DNA of 64,000 bases, taken from assembly GCA_046160485.1 (NCBI GenBank), contig JBJXGV010000012.1, positions 1-64,000 of the forward strand, written 5' to 3'. A program made the translations under genes and the position numbers. Shown here piece after piece: positions 9,651-18,639 of this stretch (within the stretch, counting starts at the first letter, position 1; every line of letters begins with the position of its first letter). Origin of the DNA: JBJXGV01 sp046160485. GTDB taxonomy: Bacteria > Orphanbacterota > Orphanbacteria > JBJXGV01. The notes beneath the pieces are model-generated. The model saw only the letters and a program-made list of their open reading frames with translations, had not been told where the DNA came from and searched no databases.

Positions 9651-10303
9651 CCGAGGATCTTGACCCCCGTCTTCTTGAAGTCCTCGAGGAATTTCACGTT
9701 GCCGCTCTCGGTGAGCGGGTGGTGCAGCATCTGCTCGAAAACCTTGTACGGCAGGGTCGAGATGTGCGCGCCCGCGAGCGCAGCGTCGATTACGTGAATC
9801 GGGTTGCGCAGGCTCGCCGCGAGCACCTCGGTTTCATAGCCGTAGTTGTCGAAGATCGCCACGATCGTTCGGACGAGATCCATGCCGACGTGGCTGATGT
9901 CGTCGAGGCGGCCGAGGAACGGGCTCACGTACGACGCGCCCGCTTTCGCCGAGAGAAGCGCCTGATTCGCCGAGAAGATCAGCGTCACGTTCGTCGGAAT
10001 CTTCTCTTTGTGGAAACGGTGAACCGCCTTGAGTCCCTCGGCCGACATCGGAATCTTCACGACGATGTTCGGCGCGACCTCGCGCAGGCGGTGGCCTTCG
10101 CGCACCATCGTGTCCGCGTCTGGCGCGACGACTTCCGCGTTGACCGGCCCCTTCACGATCTTGCAGATCGTCGCGAGGTTCTCCCAGAAATCGCCGGGCT
10201 CGCGCGAAACGAGCGTCGGGTTCGTCGTGATGCCGTCGAGGATGCCGAGGTCGGCAGCGGTCTGTATCTCTTTGAGGTTCGCCGTGTCGAGAAAGATCTT
10301 CAT
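9647..10303 (-). CDS. tal: small-type transaldolase / fructose-6-phosphate aldolase family protein
   Basis: Short (218-residue) class I aldolase of the TalC/MipB/FSA group, acting on sugar phosphates in the non-oxidative pentose phosphate pathway. The N-terminus MKIFLDTANL and DGITTNPTLV are family hallmarks; the Schiff-base lysine is Lys83 in VVKIPMS, and SANQALLSAKAGASYVSPF follows. Sequence alone does not separate transaldolase from fructose-6-phosphate aldolase activity. The start ATG has AAGGAG 5 nt upstream; the longer open frame upstream is shadow. A candidate promoter lies at 10357-10385. Confidence 0.93.
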   Translation of the reverse strand: MKIFLDTANLKEIQTAADLGILDGITTNPTLVSREPGDFWENLATICKIVKGPVNAEVVAPDADTMVREGHRLREVAPNIVVKIPMSAEGLKAVHRFHKEKIPTNVTLIFSANQALLSAKAGASYVSPFLGRLDDISHVGMDLVRTIVAIFDNYGYETEVLAASLRNPIHVIDAALAGAHISTLPYKVFEQMLHHPLTESGNVKFLEDFKKTGVKILG

Positions 10304-10356
10304 GACGACTCCTTGTCGTGGATGGGAGGCGATTGTGGCGCGGTCGAACAGAGCAG

Positions 10357-10385
10357 AATCTAATCCATCCGGCGCGGAATGTCTT
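10357..10385 (-). promoter_or_regulatory. candidate promoter of tal-htrA-pur unit
   Basis: On the minus strand AAGACA (10380-10385) and TAGATT (10357-10362) are separated by 17 bp, about 50 bp upstream of the tal ATG. It lies in the only sizeable gap (10304-10404) of this minus-strand run, suggesting a fresh start of transcription for tal and the genes after it. The -35 matches TTGACA in four of six positions. Confidence 0.5.
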
Positions 10386-10404
10386 GCCGATCTTGGGGCG
10401 GGGC

Positions 10405-11199
10405 CTACGTGCTCGCGCGGGCGGGATTCGCGTAGCGAACGCGATGAAGCGTGAGGCCGCACGCCGGCGCCGACGGCCCGCCCGACCGCGCGTCGAGCGA
10501 GTCGCGCGCGCGCGCCACATCGTCGAGCGTCCACTTGCCGCGGCCGACGAGGATGAGGCTTCCGACGAGACGCCGGACCATGCCGCGCAGAAAGCGGTTC
10601 GCCTCGAACTCGGCGACGAGGAGGGGCGCAGTCGGTGTCTCCTCCTCGCGCCAGTCGATGCGTGCCAGACGCACGCGTGTGTTGCGCTCGGGCGGCAAGC
10701 CGACGGAGAACGCGCGCATGTCGCGATCGCCGACGAGGAGCGCCGACGCCGCACGGACGCGCGCAAGATCGAGGCGCGCCCACATCTCCCACGCGTTGCG
10801 GCGCGCCAGCGGCGAGCGGCGGCGCGCGATCCGGTAGACGTACTCGCGCGAAGCCGCGTTACGGCGCGCGCTCCATCCGAACGGCACCTCGGCGGCGTCG
10901 AAGAACGCGACGTCGCGCGGGAGAATCGCGCTCACGCCGCGCTCGAGCGCGTCGAGCGAAAGCGCCGTCGTGATCTCGAAGCTCGCCACCTGCCCCGCCG
11001 CGTGCACGCCTTTGTCGGTGCGGCCGGCTCCCATCACGCGAACCTTCTGCCGCGTGATCTGGCGAATCGCCGCCTCGATTTCGCCTTGCACGGTGCGGCG
11101 CCCGGGCTGCACTTGCCAGCCGTCGAAATCGGTACCGTCGTACTCGACCGTGGCGCGCACCGTGCGCAGCATCGGTTCGGCGGGCGGCGCGTCGCTCAT
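10405..11199 (-). CDS. truA: tRNA pseudouridine(38-40) synthase
   Basis: Converts uridines 38-40 of the tRNA anticodon arm to pseudouridine. The catalytic aspartate is Asp62 in GAGRTDKGVHA; the N-terminal motif VEYDGTDFDGWQ and the later NRFLRGMVRRLVG are typical of TruA. The 264-residue length is usual. The ATG at 11199 overlaps the ecfT stop (ATGA); a second in-frame ATG nine codons later (MLRTVRATVEYDG) would match most homologues more closely and may be the true start. Confidence 0.95.
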   Translation of the reverse strand: MSDAPPAEPMLRTVRATVEYDGTDFDGWQVQPGRRTVQGEIEAAIRQITRQKVRVMGAGRTDKGVHAAGQVASFEITTALSLDALERGVSAILPRDVAFFDAAEVPFGWSARRNAASREYVYRIARRRSPLARRNAWEMWARLDLARVRAASALLVGDRDMRAFSVGLPPERNTRVRLARIDWREEETPTAPLLVAEFEANRFLRGMVRRLVGSLILVGRGKWTLDDVARARDSLDARSGGPSAPACGLTLHRVRYANPARAST

Positions 11200-12017
11200 G
11201 CGGGCGTGCGCGACGCGAACGCGAGCCAGAGCGTCGCACCGGCGGCGGCGCAGCCGAGCGCAACCGCGACGACGTCGCGCGCGGCGAACGCGAGTTGCCG
11301 GTAGCTCGTGCGCACCGCGTTGGGTTCGTACCCGCGCGCCTCGAGCGCGACGGCCAACTCGTCCGACTTGCGGAACGCGCCCTCGATCAGCGGCACGAAA
11401 AGCGGCAGGCTCGCGCGCACGCGAGCGAGAAGCCCGCGGCCGGGCGCGAGGCCGCGCGCGATCTGCGCCTTACGAATTCGTTCCGCCTCGTCGAGAAGCG
11501 TCGGCACGAAGCGGAGCGTGATCAGCGCGACGAGCGCGAGATCTTCGACGGGGACGCGCAGGCGCGCCAGCGGCGCGAGCGTCGCGCGCAGCGCGTCCGC
11601 TACGTCGACGGGCGAAGTCGTCAGCGTGAGCAGGTTCGCGAAGAGAAGCGTCATGAGCAGCGCGAGCGAAAGCCCGATCGCGCGCGTGAGTCCCTCCGCC
11701 GTGAGTGCGACGGAACCGATCTTCGCCAGGATTTCCCCGCCGCCCGGAACCAAGAAAATCTGGAACAGAAACGTGATCAGGAGAAACCAGCCGATGCCGC
11801 GCAGGCCGCCGAAGATCACGCCGAAAGAGAGGCGCGACGACGCGGCGCCAAGCGCGAAGAGCGCCCCGGCCGGGACGAGACCCGATGGCGTTCGCGTCGC
11901 GACCAGCGAGCCGAGGACGAGCGAAACGACGAGGAGCTTCGCGCGCGGGTCGAGGCGAACGAGCAGCGAATTTGCTTGCACGTAACGCCCGAGAAGAACG
12001 CGATGATTATTTGGCAT
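11196..12017 (-). CDS. ecfT: energy-coupling factor (ECF) transporter membrane component, EcfT-like
   Basis: EcfT couples the ATPases of ECF vitamin or metal transporters to a substrate-binding S component. The 273-residue protein has about five to six hydrophobic segments and both Ala-Arg-Gly coupling motifs, AQIARGLAP (ARG at 187-189) and LEARGYEP (227-229), that contact the ATPases. The start ATG at 12017 gives MPNNHRVLLGRYV and overlaps the end of lnt by 11 bp. No EcfA ATPase or S component is nearby, so its partners must be elsewhere. Family assignment is strong; the substrate is not inferable. Confidence 0.87.
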   Translation of the reverse strand: MPNNHRVLLGRYVQANSLLVRLDPRAKLLVVSLVLGSLVATRTPSGLVPAGALFALGAASSRLSFGVIFGGLRGIGWFLLITFLFQIFLVPGGGEILAKIGSVALTAEGLTRAIGLSLALLMTLLFANLLTLTTSPVDVADALRATLAPLARLRVPVEDLALVALITLRFVPTLLDEAERIRKAQIARGLAPGRGLLARVRASLPLFVPLIEGAFRKSDELAVALEARGYEPNAVRTSYRQLAFAARDVVAVALGCAAAGATLWLAFASRTPA

Positions 12018-13578
12018 GGCGTGACTTAACCGAGACGTACGGTATCGGGAGCAGCGCGGACGCGAGCGCGAAGACGGTCGCCGCAAGCACCGCGTAGAGA
12101 CAGAGATCGCCGAACCGCAAATAAAATGTCGGGACGCGTTTCGGCTCGATCGCGACTGTCAGCATGTCCTCGACGAAGAGGCCCGTTTCGCCGAGCACGC
12201 GCCCGAACGGATCCGAGACGAACGATATGCCCGTGTTCGCGGATCGAATCTGATGCACGCCATCTTCGACCGAGCGCACGAGCGACATCCGCGCGTGCTG
12301 CCACGCCGCCGACGAACGCCCGTACCACGCGTCGTTCGTGATCGTGACGATCATCTCGGCGCCTCGCAGCACGAGATCGCGCGTCATCGGCGGAAAGATC
12401 GCCTCGAAGCAGATCGCCACGCCGAAGCGCGACGCCCCCGCGGTGAAGAGCGTCTTCTCCGTGCCCGGCGTAAAGTCCGCCTCGCCGAAATCGACCTTGC
12501 GCAGCGCCGGGAGAATTCCCTGAAACGGCAGCGACTCGCCGAACGGAACCAGATGCATCTTCCGGTAGTCGCCGCCGTCGGTGCCGTCCGGCAGGATGAA
12601 GAGCGCGGAGTTGAAGTAGAGCCGCTCGTCGCCGTGGACCTCGCTGTCGGGAAAACCGAGGAGCGTCGGCGCGCCCGTCTGCGCGACGATTTCGCGTACG
12701 ATGCGCGCATAACTCTCCTGCTCGCGAAGGTACGCGGGAATCGCCGTCTCGGGCCACACCGCAAGATCGACGCTCTCGAAAGAGATTCGCCGCGAGAGTC
12801 GCGCGATCGCGTCGACGCTTTTATCGAGCGACTCCCAATCCCACTTGAGGCTCTGCTCGATGTTCGGCTGCAAGACGGCCACGGTGAACGACGGGTTCGC
12901 CGCCGGCGGGTTGGCCGCAAGGCGCGCACTGCCGAGCGCGAAGAGCGCGACGAGCAGCGCCGCGACCGCGCCGAGCGGAACGAAACGCGCGCGCGCGCGC
13001 GCCGCGAGAGCGTGACGCACCGCCACGTTCGCGATGACCGCCAGAAGCGAGAGCCCCGGCACGCCGACCCACGCGGCGCTCTGCAATAGCGGAAGATGAG
13101 TCGTCAGCGCGTACCCCGCATCGCCCCACGGGAATCCCATCTCGCCGGAGGCGCGAAGCCACTCGCTCGCGACCCAGAGGGGCGGCGCGAGAATCGCCGC
13201 GGGGATGCGTGTGCGGCGCGCGCACGCCACGAGCGCGAGCGCGAAGAGCGCGGGATAGAGAGCCAAATACGCCGCGAGAATCAGGAAGAGCGGAATCATC
13301 ACGGTCTGGTGCGGAAGCTGGTTCGACGTCAGAAAGAGGATCCAGTGCGCCATCACGCCGAAGTAGGCCATGCCGAACGCGAAGCCGGCGCGAAACGCCC
13401 CGCGCAGGGGCGACGCCGAATCCGCGGCGGCGAGCTCGAGCGCGATGAAGAGCGGCACGAGCCCGACGAGGATCAGAAACTCGACATGCCAGGGTTGGAA
13501 CGCGGCGCCCATGAGGACGCCGCTGACCACGGGAAGGACTAGGCCCCTCGCGCGGGAGCGCGAAGGTGCGTGCGTCAC
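12007..13578 (-). CDS. lnt: apolipoprotein N-acyltransferase
   Basis: Adds the third acyl chain to lipoproteins in the inner membrane, the last step of Gram-negative lipoprotein maturation. The 523-residue protein has several N-terminal membrane segments and a periplasmic nitrilase-type domain from about 230. The catalytic triad is visible: Glu277 (WPETAIP), Lys340 (YRKMHLVPFGE) and Cys390 (VAICFEAIFP). It starts with GTG at 13578, overlapping the stop of the M23 peptidase gene (GTGA). Its presence agrees with the lipobox seen in the heme lipoprotein at 36688-38121. Confidence 0.95.
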   Translation of the reverse strand: MTHAPSRSRARGLVLPVVSGVLMGAAFQPWHVEFLILVGLVPLFIALELAAADSASPLRGAFRAGFAFGMAYFGVMAHWILFLTSNQLPHQTVMIPLFLILAAYLALYPALFALALVACARRTRIPAAILAPPLWVASEWLRASGEMGFPWGDAGYALTTHLPLLQSAAWVGVPGLSLLAVIANVAVRHALAARARARFVPLGAVAALLVALFALGSARLAANPPAANPSFTVAVLQPNIEQSLKWDWESLDKSVDAIARLSRRISFESVDLAVWPETAIPAYLREQESYARIVREIVAQTGAPTLLGFPDSEVHGDERLYFNSALFILPDGTDGGDYRKMHLVPFGESLPFQGILPALRKVDFGEADFTPGTEKTLFTAGASRFGVAICFEAIFPPMTRDLVLRGAEMIVTITNDAWYGRSSAAWQHARMSLVRSVEDGVHQIRSANTGISFVSDPFGRVLGETGLFVEDMLTVAIEPKRVPTFYLRFGDLCLYAVLAATVFALASALLPIPYVSVKSRHAK

Positions 13579-14900
13579 GATCGCTGCGAGAGCTTCGCGA
13601 CCGCGGAGTCGCTGCCGATCGCGACGAACGCGGGTTGCGGTTCGCCCGGCTGTAGCGACGCCGTCAGGGCGACAAGCCCGTCGCGTGCAATGTAGAAGTT
13701 CGCAAGCTCAGCCGCAGGGAGACTCGGCCCGCCCGGCGATTCGAACTTGAGCGGATCGACGAACACGCCGCCCTTCGAAATGCGGTAATCAAGATGCGGA
13801 CCCGTGGAGAGCCCCGTCGAACCGACGTAGCCGATGACTTGGCCCTGCGACACGCGGACTCCACTGCGGACGCCGCTCCCGTAGCGCGAGAGGTGTCCGT
13901 AAGTGGTCTCGATGCCGCCGGTGTGGCGGACCTTCACGGTGTTGCCCAAGCCACCCTGGCGCGACGCGGTAATCACGACGCCGTCGGCGACGACAGATAC
14001 AGGAGTCCCCGTGGGCGCGGCGAAATCGACGCCCAGATGCGGACGGCAGGTCTTCAGAATCGGGTGGCGCCGACTGTGCGTGAAGCGCGATGTGACCCGG
14101 CTAAACGGTAGTGGGCATTTGATAAAGCGCCGCGCGAGCGGGCTGCCGTCGGCCGAATAATACCCGCCCTTTTCGGCGCCGGTCGGCGTGTAGTGAAAAG
14201 CAGCGAGGGTCTTGGCGCGCCCCTTCGATATGTACTCGGCGCTCAGGACGCGAACGGGACGCCGCATCCCTTCGGCGGAATAGTCCGCCTCGAGTACGTA
14301 GCTGAACGCGTCACCCTTGTGGCTCTCGGAGAAGAAGTCGAACGAGCCGTTGAAGATGTTCGCGAAGAGTTCGACCTCTTCCGCGCTTCCGCCGGCGCGC
14401 TTGATCGACTCGAAGAGCGAACTCGTGATGTCTCCCTCGCGCATGACCACACGCCTCTCGACCGGCTCGACGACGCGCACCGCGGTGTACTCCTCGCCCT
14501 GCGGTTCGACGCGGATGGTCTCGCCGCCGACGCGGTCGTACTCGAAACCCAAAAGCGCCATCTCCGGATCGACGATCGCGCGAAACGTGTCGCCGGGCCG
14601 GATGCCGCGTGGATCGAAGACGTCGACGAGCGACGTGAGGATCAGATCGACAAGAGGCGGCTCGAGGCCGGCGCTCGTGAGCGCGCCGCCGAGGCGATCG
14701 CCGCGGGTGATCTCGCCGCTAATTTCGTGGAGCGGGCCGTACGTTGCGCGATCGGCGCGCGCGATCGCCGCAGCCTCGGCCGCGTTGTCGTCGCCACTTT
14801 CGCGAAGCGCGAGGCGCGCCACATCGCCGCGCCACACGAGAAACGCCGAGACCGTCAAGAACGAGTAGGTCACGAACCGCTGAACGAATGCTTTTTTCAT
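13575..14900 (-). CDS. membrane-anchored M23 family peptidoglycan metallopeptidase
   Basis: Predicted periplasmic peptidoglycan endopeptidase or amidase-activating factor of the MepM/Csd3 type. A signal anchor at about 8-25 is followed by a Csd3/OapA-like region (GDRLGGALTSAG ... FDPRGIRPGDTF) and a C-terminal LytM domain. The first zinc ligands are His288 and Asp292 (HLGVDF). The motif that is usually HxH reads GPHLDYRI, with His369 present but Asp371 where the last zinc-ligand histidine is expected. I believe HLD variants occur in other M23 proteins, so this may still be active. AGGTGG lies 9 nt upstream of the ATG, and a good promoter is at 14997-15025. It heads the M23-lnt-ecfT-truA run. 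Confidence 0.9.
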   Translation of the reverse strand: MKKAFVQRFVTYSFLTVSAFLVWRGDVARLALRESGDDNAAEAAAIARADRATYGPLHEISGEITRGDRLGGALTSAGLEPPLVDLILTSLVDVFDPRGIRPGDTFRAIVDPEMALLGFEYDRVGGETIRVEPQGEEYTAVRVVEPVERRVVMREGDITSSLFESIKRAGGSAEEVELFANIFNGSFDFFSESHKGDAFSYVLEADYSAEGMRRPVRVLSAEYISKGRAKTLAAFHYTPTGAEKGGYYSADGSPLARRFIKCPLPFSRVTSRFTHSRRHPILKTCRPHLGVDFAAPTGTPVSVVADGVVITASRQGGLGNTVKVRHTGGIETTYGHLSRYGSGVRSGVRVSQGQVIGYVGSTGLSTGPHLDYRISKGGVFVDPLKFESPGGPSLPAAELANFYIARDGLVALTASLQPGEPQPAFVAIGSDSAVAKLSQRS

Positions 14901-14996
14901 CTTAGGATTCCCACCTGTTTCGTCGGAGTTGTCAATTCACGGCCTTGCGCGCGATGGGGTTCGGAAGGGATCGAAAGTCCTAGCGCAAGACGGGGT

Positions 14997-15025
14997 CTTA
15001 TATCACGGCGATCAAAAGCCGACAA
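14997..15025 (-). promoter_or_regulatory. candidate promoter of M23-lnt-ecfT-truA unit
   Basis: Minus-strand TTGTCG (15020-15025), 17-bp spacer, TATAAG (14997-15002), about 100 bp upstream of the peptidase ATG. It sits in the 252-bp divergent gap shared with the glycosyltransferase at 15153. Confidence 0.6.
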
Positions 15026-15085
15026 GAAGAATCGCGGCGGGCGCGACGTATGCAGGCCCGACGCACGCTCGCGCGGCCTTCCGCG

Positions 15086-15114
15086 TTGACACTCGCGAGT
15101 GCCCTTGATAGCGT
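15086..15114 (+). promoter_or_regulatory. candidate promoter of family 2 glycosyltransferase
   Basis: TTGACA (15086-15091), 17-bp spacer, TAGCGT (15109-15114), about 40 bp before the GTG start at 15153. The same -10 hexamer with the same spacing recurs before otsB at 30807-30835. Confidence 0.6.
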
Positions 15115-15152
15115 CGGCCCTTCGCGCGCCAACATGAAACAAGGAGTCGGTC

Positions 15153-15833
15153 GTGTTGCTCTCGGTCATCATCCCCGTATACAACGAACGCGCCACGGCG
15201 CTGCCTCTCATCGAAAAAGTCCTCGCCGTTCCGATCCGCAAAGAGGTCATCATCGTCGACGACGGCTCGACGGACGGCACGCGCGAAATGCTAAGGGCGT
15301 TCTCACATCCGGACGTTCGCATCATCTTTCACGAGAAGAACCAGGGAAAAGGGGCCGCGATACGGACGGCGATTGCCGACGTTCGCGGCGAGATCACGCT
15401 CATTCAAGACGCCGACCTCGAGTACAGCCCCGACGAATATCCGCGCCTCATCAAGCCGATCGAAGACGGGGTCGCGGACGTTGTGTACGGATCGCGTTTC
15501 TTGGGTGGCGAGCGGCGTGCGCTCCTGTTCACCCACGCAATCGGTAACAAGTTCCTCACTTTTCTTTCGAACATCTTCACGAATCTCAACCTCACCGACA
15601 TGGAGACCTGCTACAAGGTTTTCCGCAGCGACCTGATCAAGAGCCTCACGATCAAGTCGAACCGCTTCAACTTCGAGCCCGAGATCACAGCGAAGATCGC
15701 GAAGCGACGCGCGCGGGTCGTCGAGATACCGATCTCCTACTGGGGCCGCGACTACTCCGAGGGCAAAAAGATCGGCTGGAAAGACGGAGTCTCCGCTCTC
15801 GTTACTATCGTCCGTTACTGGCTGTTCGATTAG
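15153..15833 (+). CDS. family 2 glycosyltransferase, dolichol-phosphate-mannose-synthase-like
   Basis: Cytoplasmic GT-A glycosyltransferase that probably transfers a sugar from a nucleotide donor to polyprenyl phosphate. Motifs in order: SVIIPVYNE at the N-terminus, IIVDDGSTDGT, NQGKGAAIRT and the metal-binding IQDADLEYSPDEYP; the C-terminal part ends with EIPISYWGRDYSEGKKI, typical of DPM1-like family members. There is no membrane tail, unlike the paralogue at 31702. At 226 residues it is a usual length. The start is GTG at 15153 with AAGGAG 6 nt upstream. It is a lone plus-strand gene between two minus-strand units and converges with rarA. Sugar and acceptor cannot be told from sequence. 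Confidence 0.88.
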   Translation: MLLSVIIPVYNERATALPLIEKVLAVPIRKEVIIVDDGSTDGTREMLRAFSHPDVRIIFHEKNQGKGAAIRTAIADVRGEITLIQDADLEYSPDEYPRLIKPIEDGVADVVYGSRFLGGERRALLFTHAIGNKFLTFLSNIFTNLNLTDMETCYKVFRSDLIKSLTIKSNRFNFEPEITAKIAKRRARVVEIPISYWGRDYSEGKKIGWKDGVSALVTIVRYWLFD

Positions 15834-15868
15834 CTCCGCGAGGCGCGCGTGCGCCAGGCGTGGCGGTT

Positions 15869-17272
15869 CTAGGCCGTTCCGGGTCGATTCCCCGCGTCCC
15901 GCAGCTTTCTGATTCCATCCAAGCGTTCCTTGAGCGTTCTCTCGAAGCCGACGGGTTTCGGCTCATAGAAGCGCTCGTGCGCGAGCGCCTCCGGCAGATT
16001 GCTCTGGCGAAGCGCCGCGTCGGCGTCGTCGTGCGCGTAGGCGTAGCCGGCGCCGTAGCCGAGATCCTTCATGAGCGCTGTCGGCGCGTTCCGGATGTGA
16101 AGAGGCACCGGCGGGTTCGGTCCCTCCGCGATACGGCGCCGCGCCGCGCCGGATGCGGTGGTGACGGCATTCGAGCGCGGCGCGAGCGCGAGGTAGAGCG
16201 CGGCCTGCGCGAGCGCGAGATCTCCTTCCGGAGAGCCCAAGCGTTCGAAGCTCTGCCACGCGGCGAGCGCGATCCCGAGCGCACTCGGGTCGGCGTTGCC
16301 GACATCCTCCGACGCGAAGCGCACGAGGCGGCGCGCGATGAAGTGCGGGTCTTCGCCCGATGCGAGCATCCGCTCGAGCCAATAGAGAGCCGCGTCCGGG
16401 TCGCTCGAGCGAAGACTCTTGTGGAGCGCGGAGGCGAGGTTGAAGTGTTCTTCGCCCGCCCGGTCATAGAGGAGCGACTTCGATTGGAGCGCGGACGCGA
16501 TGTCGGCCGGCGAGAGCGGCGCGTCCGGCGCGCCGGAGGGCGCGGAAGCAGGCGACGCGAGGCGAGCCGTGGCGCGCGTGCGCACCGCCAGCTCGAGAAG
16601 CGACAGCGCGACGCGCGCATCTCCCCCGGCGGCGCGTGCGGCGGCGTCGAGCGCCTCCGGCGTGGCGCTGAGCCCTTCCGCGCCGAGCCCCCGCTCGCGG
16701 TCGGCGAGCGCTCGCGCTAGCAGACCGGCGAGCGCCGTCTCGTCGAGCGGGCGCAGCGTGAAGACACGCGCGCGTGACAGGAGGCTCGCATTGAGCGCGA
16801 ACGATGGATTCTCGGTCGTCGCACCGATGAGAAGAATCGTTCCGCGCTCGACGTGCGGCAGAAACGCATCCTGCTGTGCGCGATTGAAGCGGTGAATTTC
16901 GTCGACGAAGAGAACCGTGCGCCGCCCCGCCTTCAGTGCGACGCGCGCCTCCTCGACGGCCTCGCGAATCTCCTTCACGCCGGAGAGCACCGCTGAGAAT
17001 TCCATGAAGCGCGCCCCCGCGGCGGCGGCGTAGATACGAGCGAGCGTTGTTTTTCCGCAGCCGGGCGGGCCCCACAGGATGAACGACAAGAGTTCGCGCC
17101 GGTCGAGCGCGCGCCGCAAGATTCCATTCGGGCCGACGAGATGATCTTGGCCCGCGACTTCGTCGAGTGTGCGCGGGCGCATCCGGTCGGCGAGCGGCGC
17201 CGAGCGTGCGACACGCTCGGGGCCGCGCTCTTCGTCGAAGAGCCCGGGCGCGTCATCCGGGCGGCGCTTCAC
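15869..17272 (-). CDS. rarA: replication-associated recombination protein A (AAA+ ATPase)
   Basis: RarA/MgsA-type AAA+ ATPase acting at stalled replication forks. The 467-residue protein has Walker A GPPGCGKT (68-75), Walker B VLFVDEIHRF (about 120-128), a sensor region IGATTENPSFALN, and the MgsA-type C-terminal part with RMLASGEDPHFIARRLVRFASED. An N-terminal LFDE segment resembles a clamp-binding-like peptide, as in other family members. The GTG start overlaps the stop of the upstream amidohydrolase (GTGA). The gene ends 35 bp from the converging glycosyltransferase; a short GC hairpin (15843-15856) lies between them without a T-run. Confidence 0.95.
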   Translation of the reverse strand: MKRRPDDAPGLFDEERGPERVARSAPLADRMRPRTLDEVAGQDHLVGPNGILRRALDRRELLSFILWGPPGCGKTTLARIYAAAAGARFMEFSAVLSGVKEIREAVEEARVALKAGRRTVLFVDEIHRFNRAQQDAFLPHVERGTILLIGATTENPSFALNASLLSRARVFTLRPLDETALAGLLARALADRERGLGAEGLSATPEALDAAARAAGGDARVALSLLELAVRTRATARLASPASAPSGAPDAPLSPADIASALQSKSLLYDRAGEEHFNLASALHKSLRSSDPDAALYWLERMLASGEDPHFIARRLVRFASEDVGNADPSALGIALAAWQSFERLGSPEGDLALAQAALYLALAPRSNAVTTASGAARRRIAEGPNPPVPLHIRNAPTALMKDLGYGAGYAYAHDDADAALRQSNLPEALAHERFYEPKPVGFERTLKERLDGIRKLRDAGNRPGTA

Positions 17273-18639
17273 GTCGCTTTCGCGTCGGAGCGCGCGTCGC
17301 TCGCCGAGTCCTCGGCGGTGTACACGATCTTGCCATCGATCGCGGCCGCCAGCACGCGCGTACTCGGGTCGATCGCGGCGAGCTCTGGCGGTGCGGAGAG
17401 ATCGATAGAGTCATTGCCTCTGACGCTGTAGCGCGCGAACGCGTCGAGCGCATCGAGCTGCTCCGCCGTGTTCGGATGCGACACCGCGCTCTGGATTCCG
17501 TACAGCGGGTTGATCGGCATGGCATCGGAAGAGAAACGGAGCGGCACGCCGGCGTCTCGGAGGCTCGCGAAGCGATTCATGCGCGCAAGACGATCCGGGC
17601 CGAGACGCTGCTCGTAGAGACCGCCAGGCCAGCCCCAATTCCCGACGAAGTTCGGCTGCGCGACAACGTGGAGCCCGAGCCGCACGAGGCGATCGAGGGT
17701 GCGATCGTCCGGAACGATTTCGACGTGTTCGAGGCGATGCCCGAGCGGGTTGCCGGGCGCGATCCGGGCCGCTTCGAACGCGTCGAGCGCCGTGTCGAGC
17801 GCTGCATCGCCGATCACGTGCACGAGCGCGTAGAATCCCGCGCTCTCGATTTCGCGGATGCGCGCGGCCAGCGTCGGCGCATCCATCAGCAAGAGACCGC
17901 GTGTGCTCGCGTCGTCGGCATACGGCTCGCGCAACGCCGCGGTGCGCGCGCCGAGCGATCCGTCGAGGAACAGTTTGATGCCACCGATGACTCCCCACCC
18001 CTGCGATCCGACGCGCGCGCGCGACGCGAGACCGAGCGCCCGTGCGCGTTCGAGATCGGGATAGAGAACGTGCATGCGAATCCGCATCGGAAGGCGGCCT
18101 TCTTCGGCAAGACGGAGCACCGCGAGAACGGACGGCCAGGAAGAGATCTCGTCGGCCGCCGTGACGCCGCGCGAAAGCGAAAGGCGCGAGGCGAGCAGAA
18201 TCGCCGGGATGCGATCCTCGAGCGCCGGCGCGAGGAGCTTTTCGTCGAGACTGAACACCGCGCCCTCGACGAGTACGCCGCTGCCGGCGTCGACCTCGGG
18301 ATCGTCGCAATCCAGGAGCGCGAGCGCCGCCGAGTTCGCCACCGCCTTGTGGAGGCAGACGCGGCGCACGATCACGGGGACGTCGCGCGAGATCCGGTCG
18401 AGGTCGTCGCGTGTCGGGAGCGCCGCGTCGGCCCAGCCGCTTTCGTCCGCGCCTTCGCCGACGAGAATGCGGCAGGCGCGCGGCGCATCCAGCGCGGCGC
18501 TCAGCCGCGCGAGCAACTCGTCGCGCGACGCCGCGCGGCCAAGCGCAACACGCGAGCGCGCCAGACCGGTCTGCGTCAGATGAACGTGAGCGTCGTGGAA
18601 TGCGGGAACGCGGTAGCGAGGCGGCGCGTCACCGGGCAC
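17269..18639 (-). CDS. amidohydrolase family protein (YtcJ/Amidohydro_3-like)
   Basis: Predicted zinc-dependent hydrolase of the amidohydrolase superfamily; substrate unknown. The metal-binding HxH lies near the N-terminus (FHDAHVHLTQTG), followed by GGIKLFLDGSLGARTAALREPY (a YtcJ-type landmark), VHVIGDAALD, HRLEHVEIV and RFSSDAMPINPLYG with the late aspartate. The extended YtcJ family usually has about 520-550 residues; this one has 456 and starts closer to the metal site, so the N-terminal part of the small beta domain seems absent. The GTG start shares one base with the stop of the 58-residue gene upstream (TAGTG), and its own stop overlaps rarA. Confidence 0.85.
   Translation of the reverse strand: MPGDAPPRYRVPAFHDAHVHLTQTGLARSRVALGRAASRDELLARLSAALDAPRACRILVGEGADESGWADAALPTRDDLDRISRDVPVIVRRVCLHKAVANSAALALLDCDDPEVDAGSGVLVEGAVFSLDEKLLAPALEDRIPAILLASRLSLSRGVTAADEISSWPSVLAVLRLAEEGRLPMRIRMHVLYPDLERARALGLASRARVGSQGWGVIGGIKLFLDGSLGARTAALREPYADDASTRGLLLMDAPTLAARIREIESAGFYALVHVIGDAALDTALDAFEAARIAPGNPLGHRLEHVEIVPDDRTLDRLVRLGLHVVAQPNFVGNWGWPGGLYEQRLGPDRLARMNRFASLRDAGVPLRFSSDAMPINPLYGIQSAVSHPNTAEQLDALDAFARYSVRGNDSIDLSAPPELAAIDPSTRVLAAAIDGKIVYTAEDSASDARSDAKAT

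Noticed and set aside
15843..15856. GC hairpin between convergent genes as terminator
   Set aside because: 5-bp stem without a T-run on either strand.
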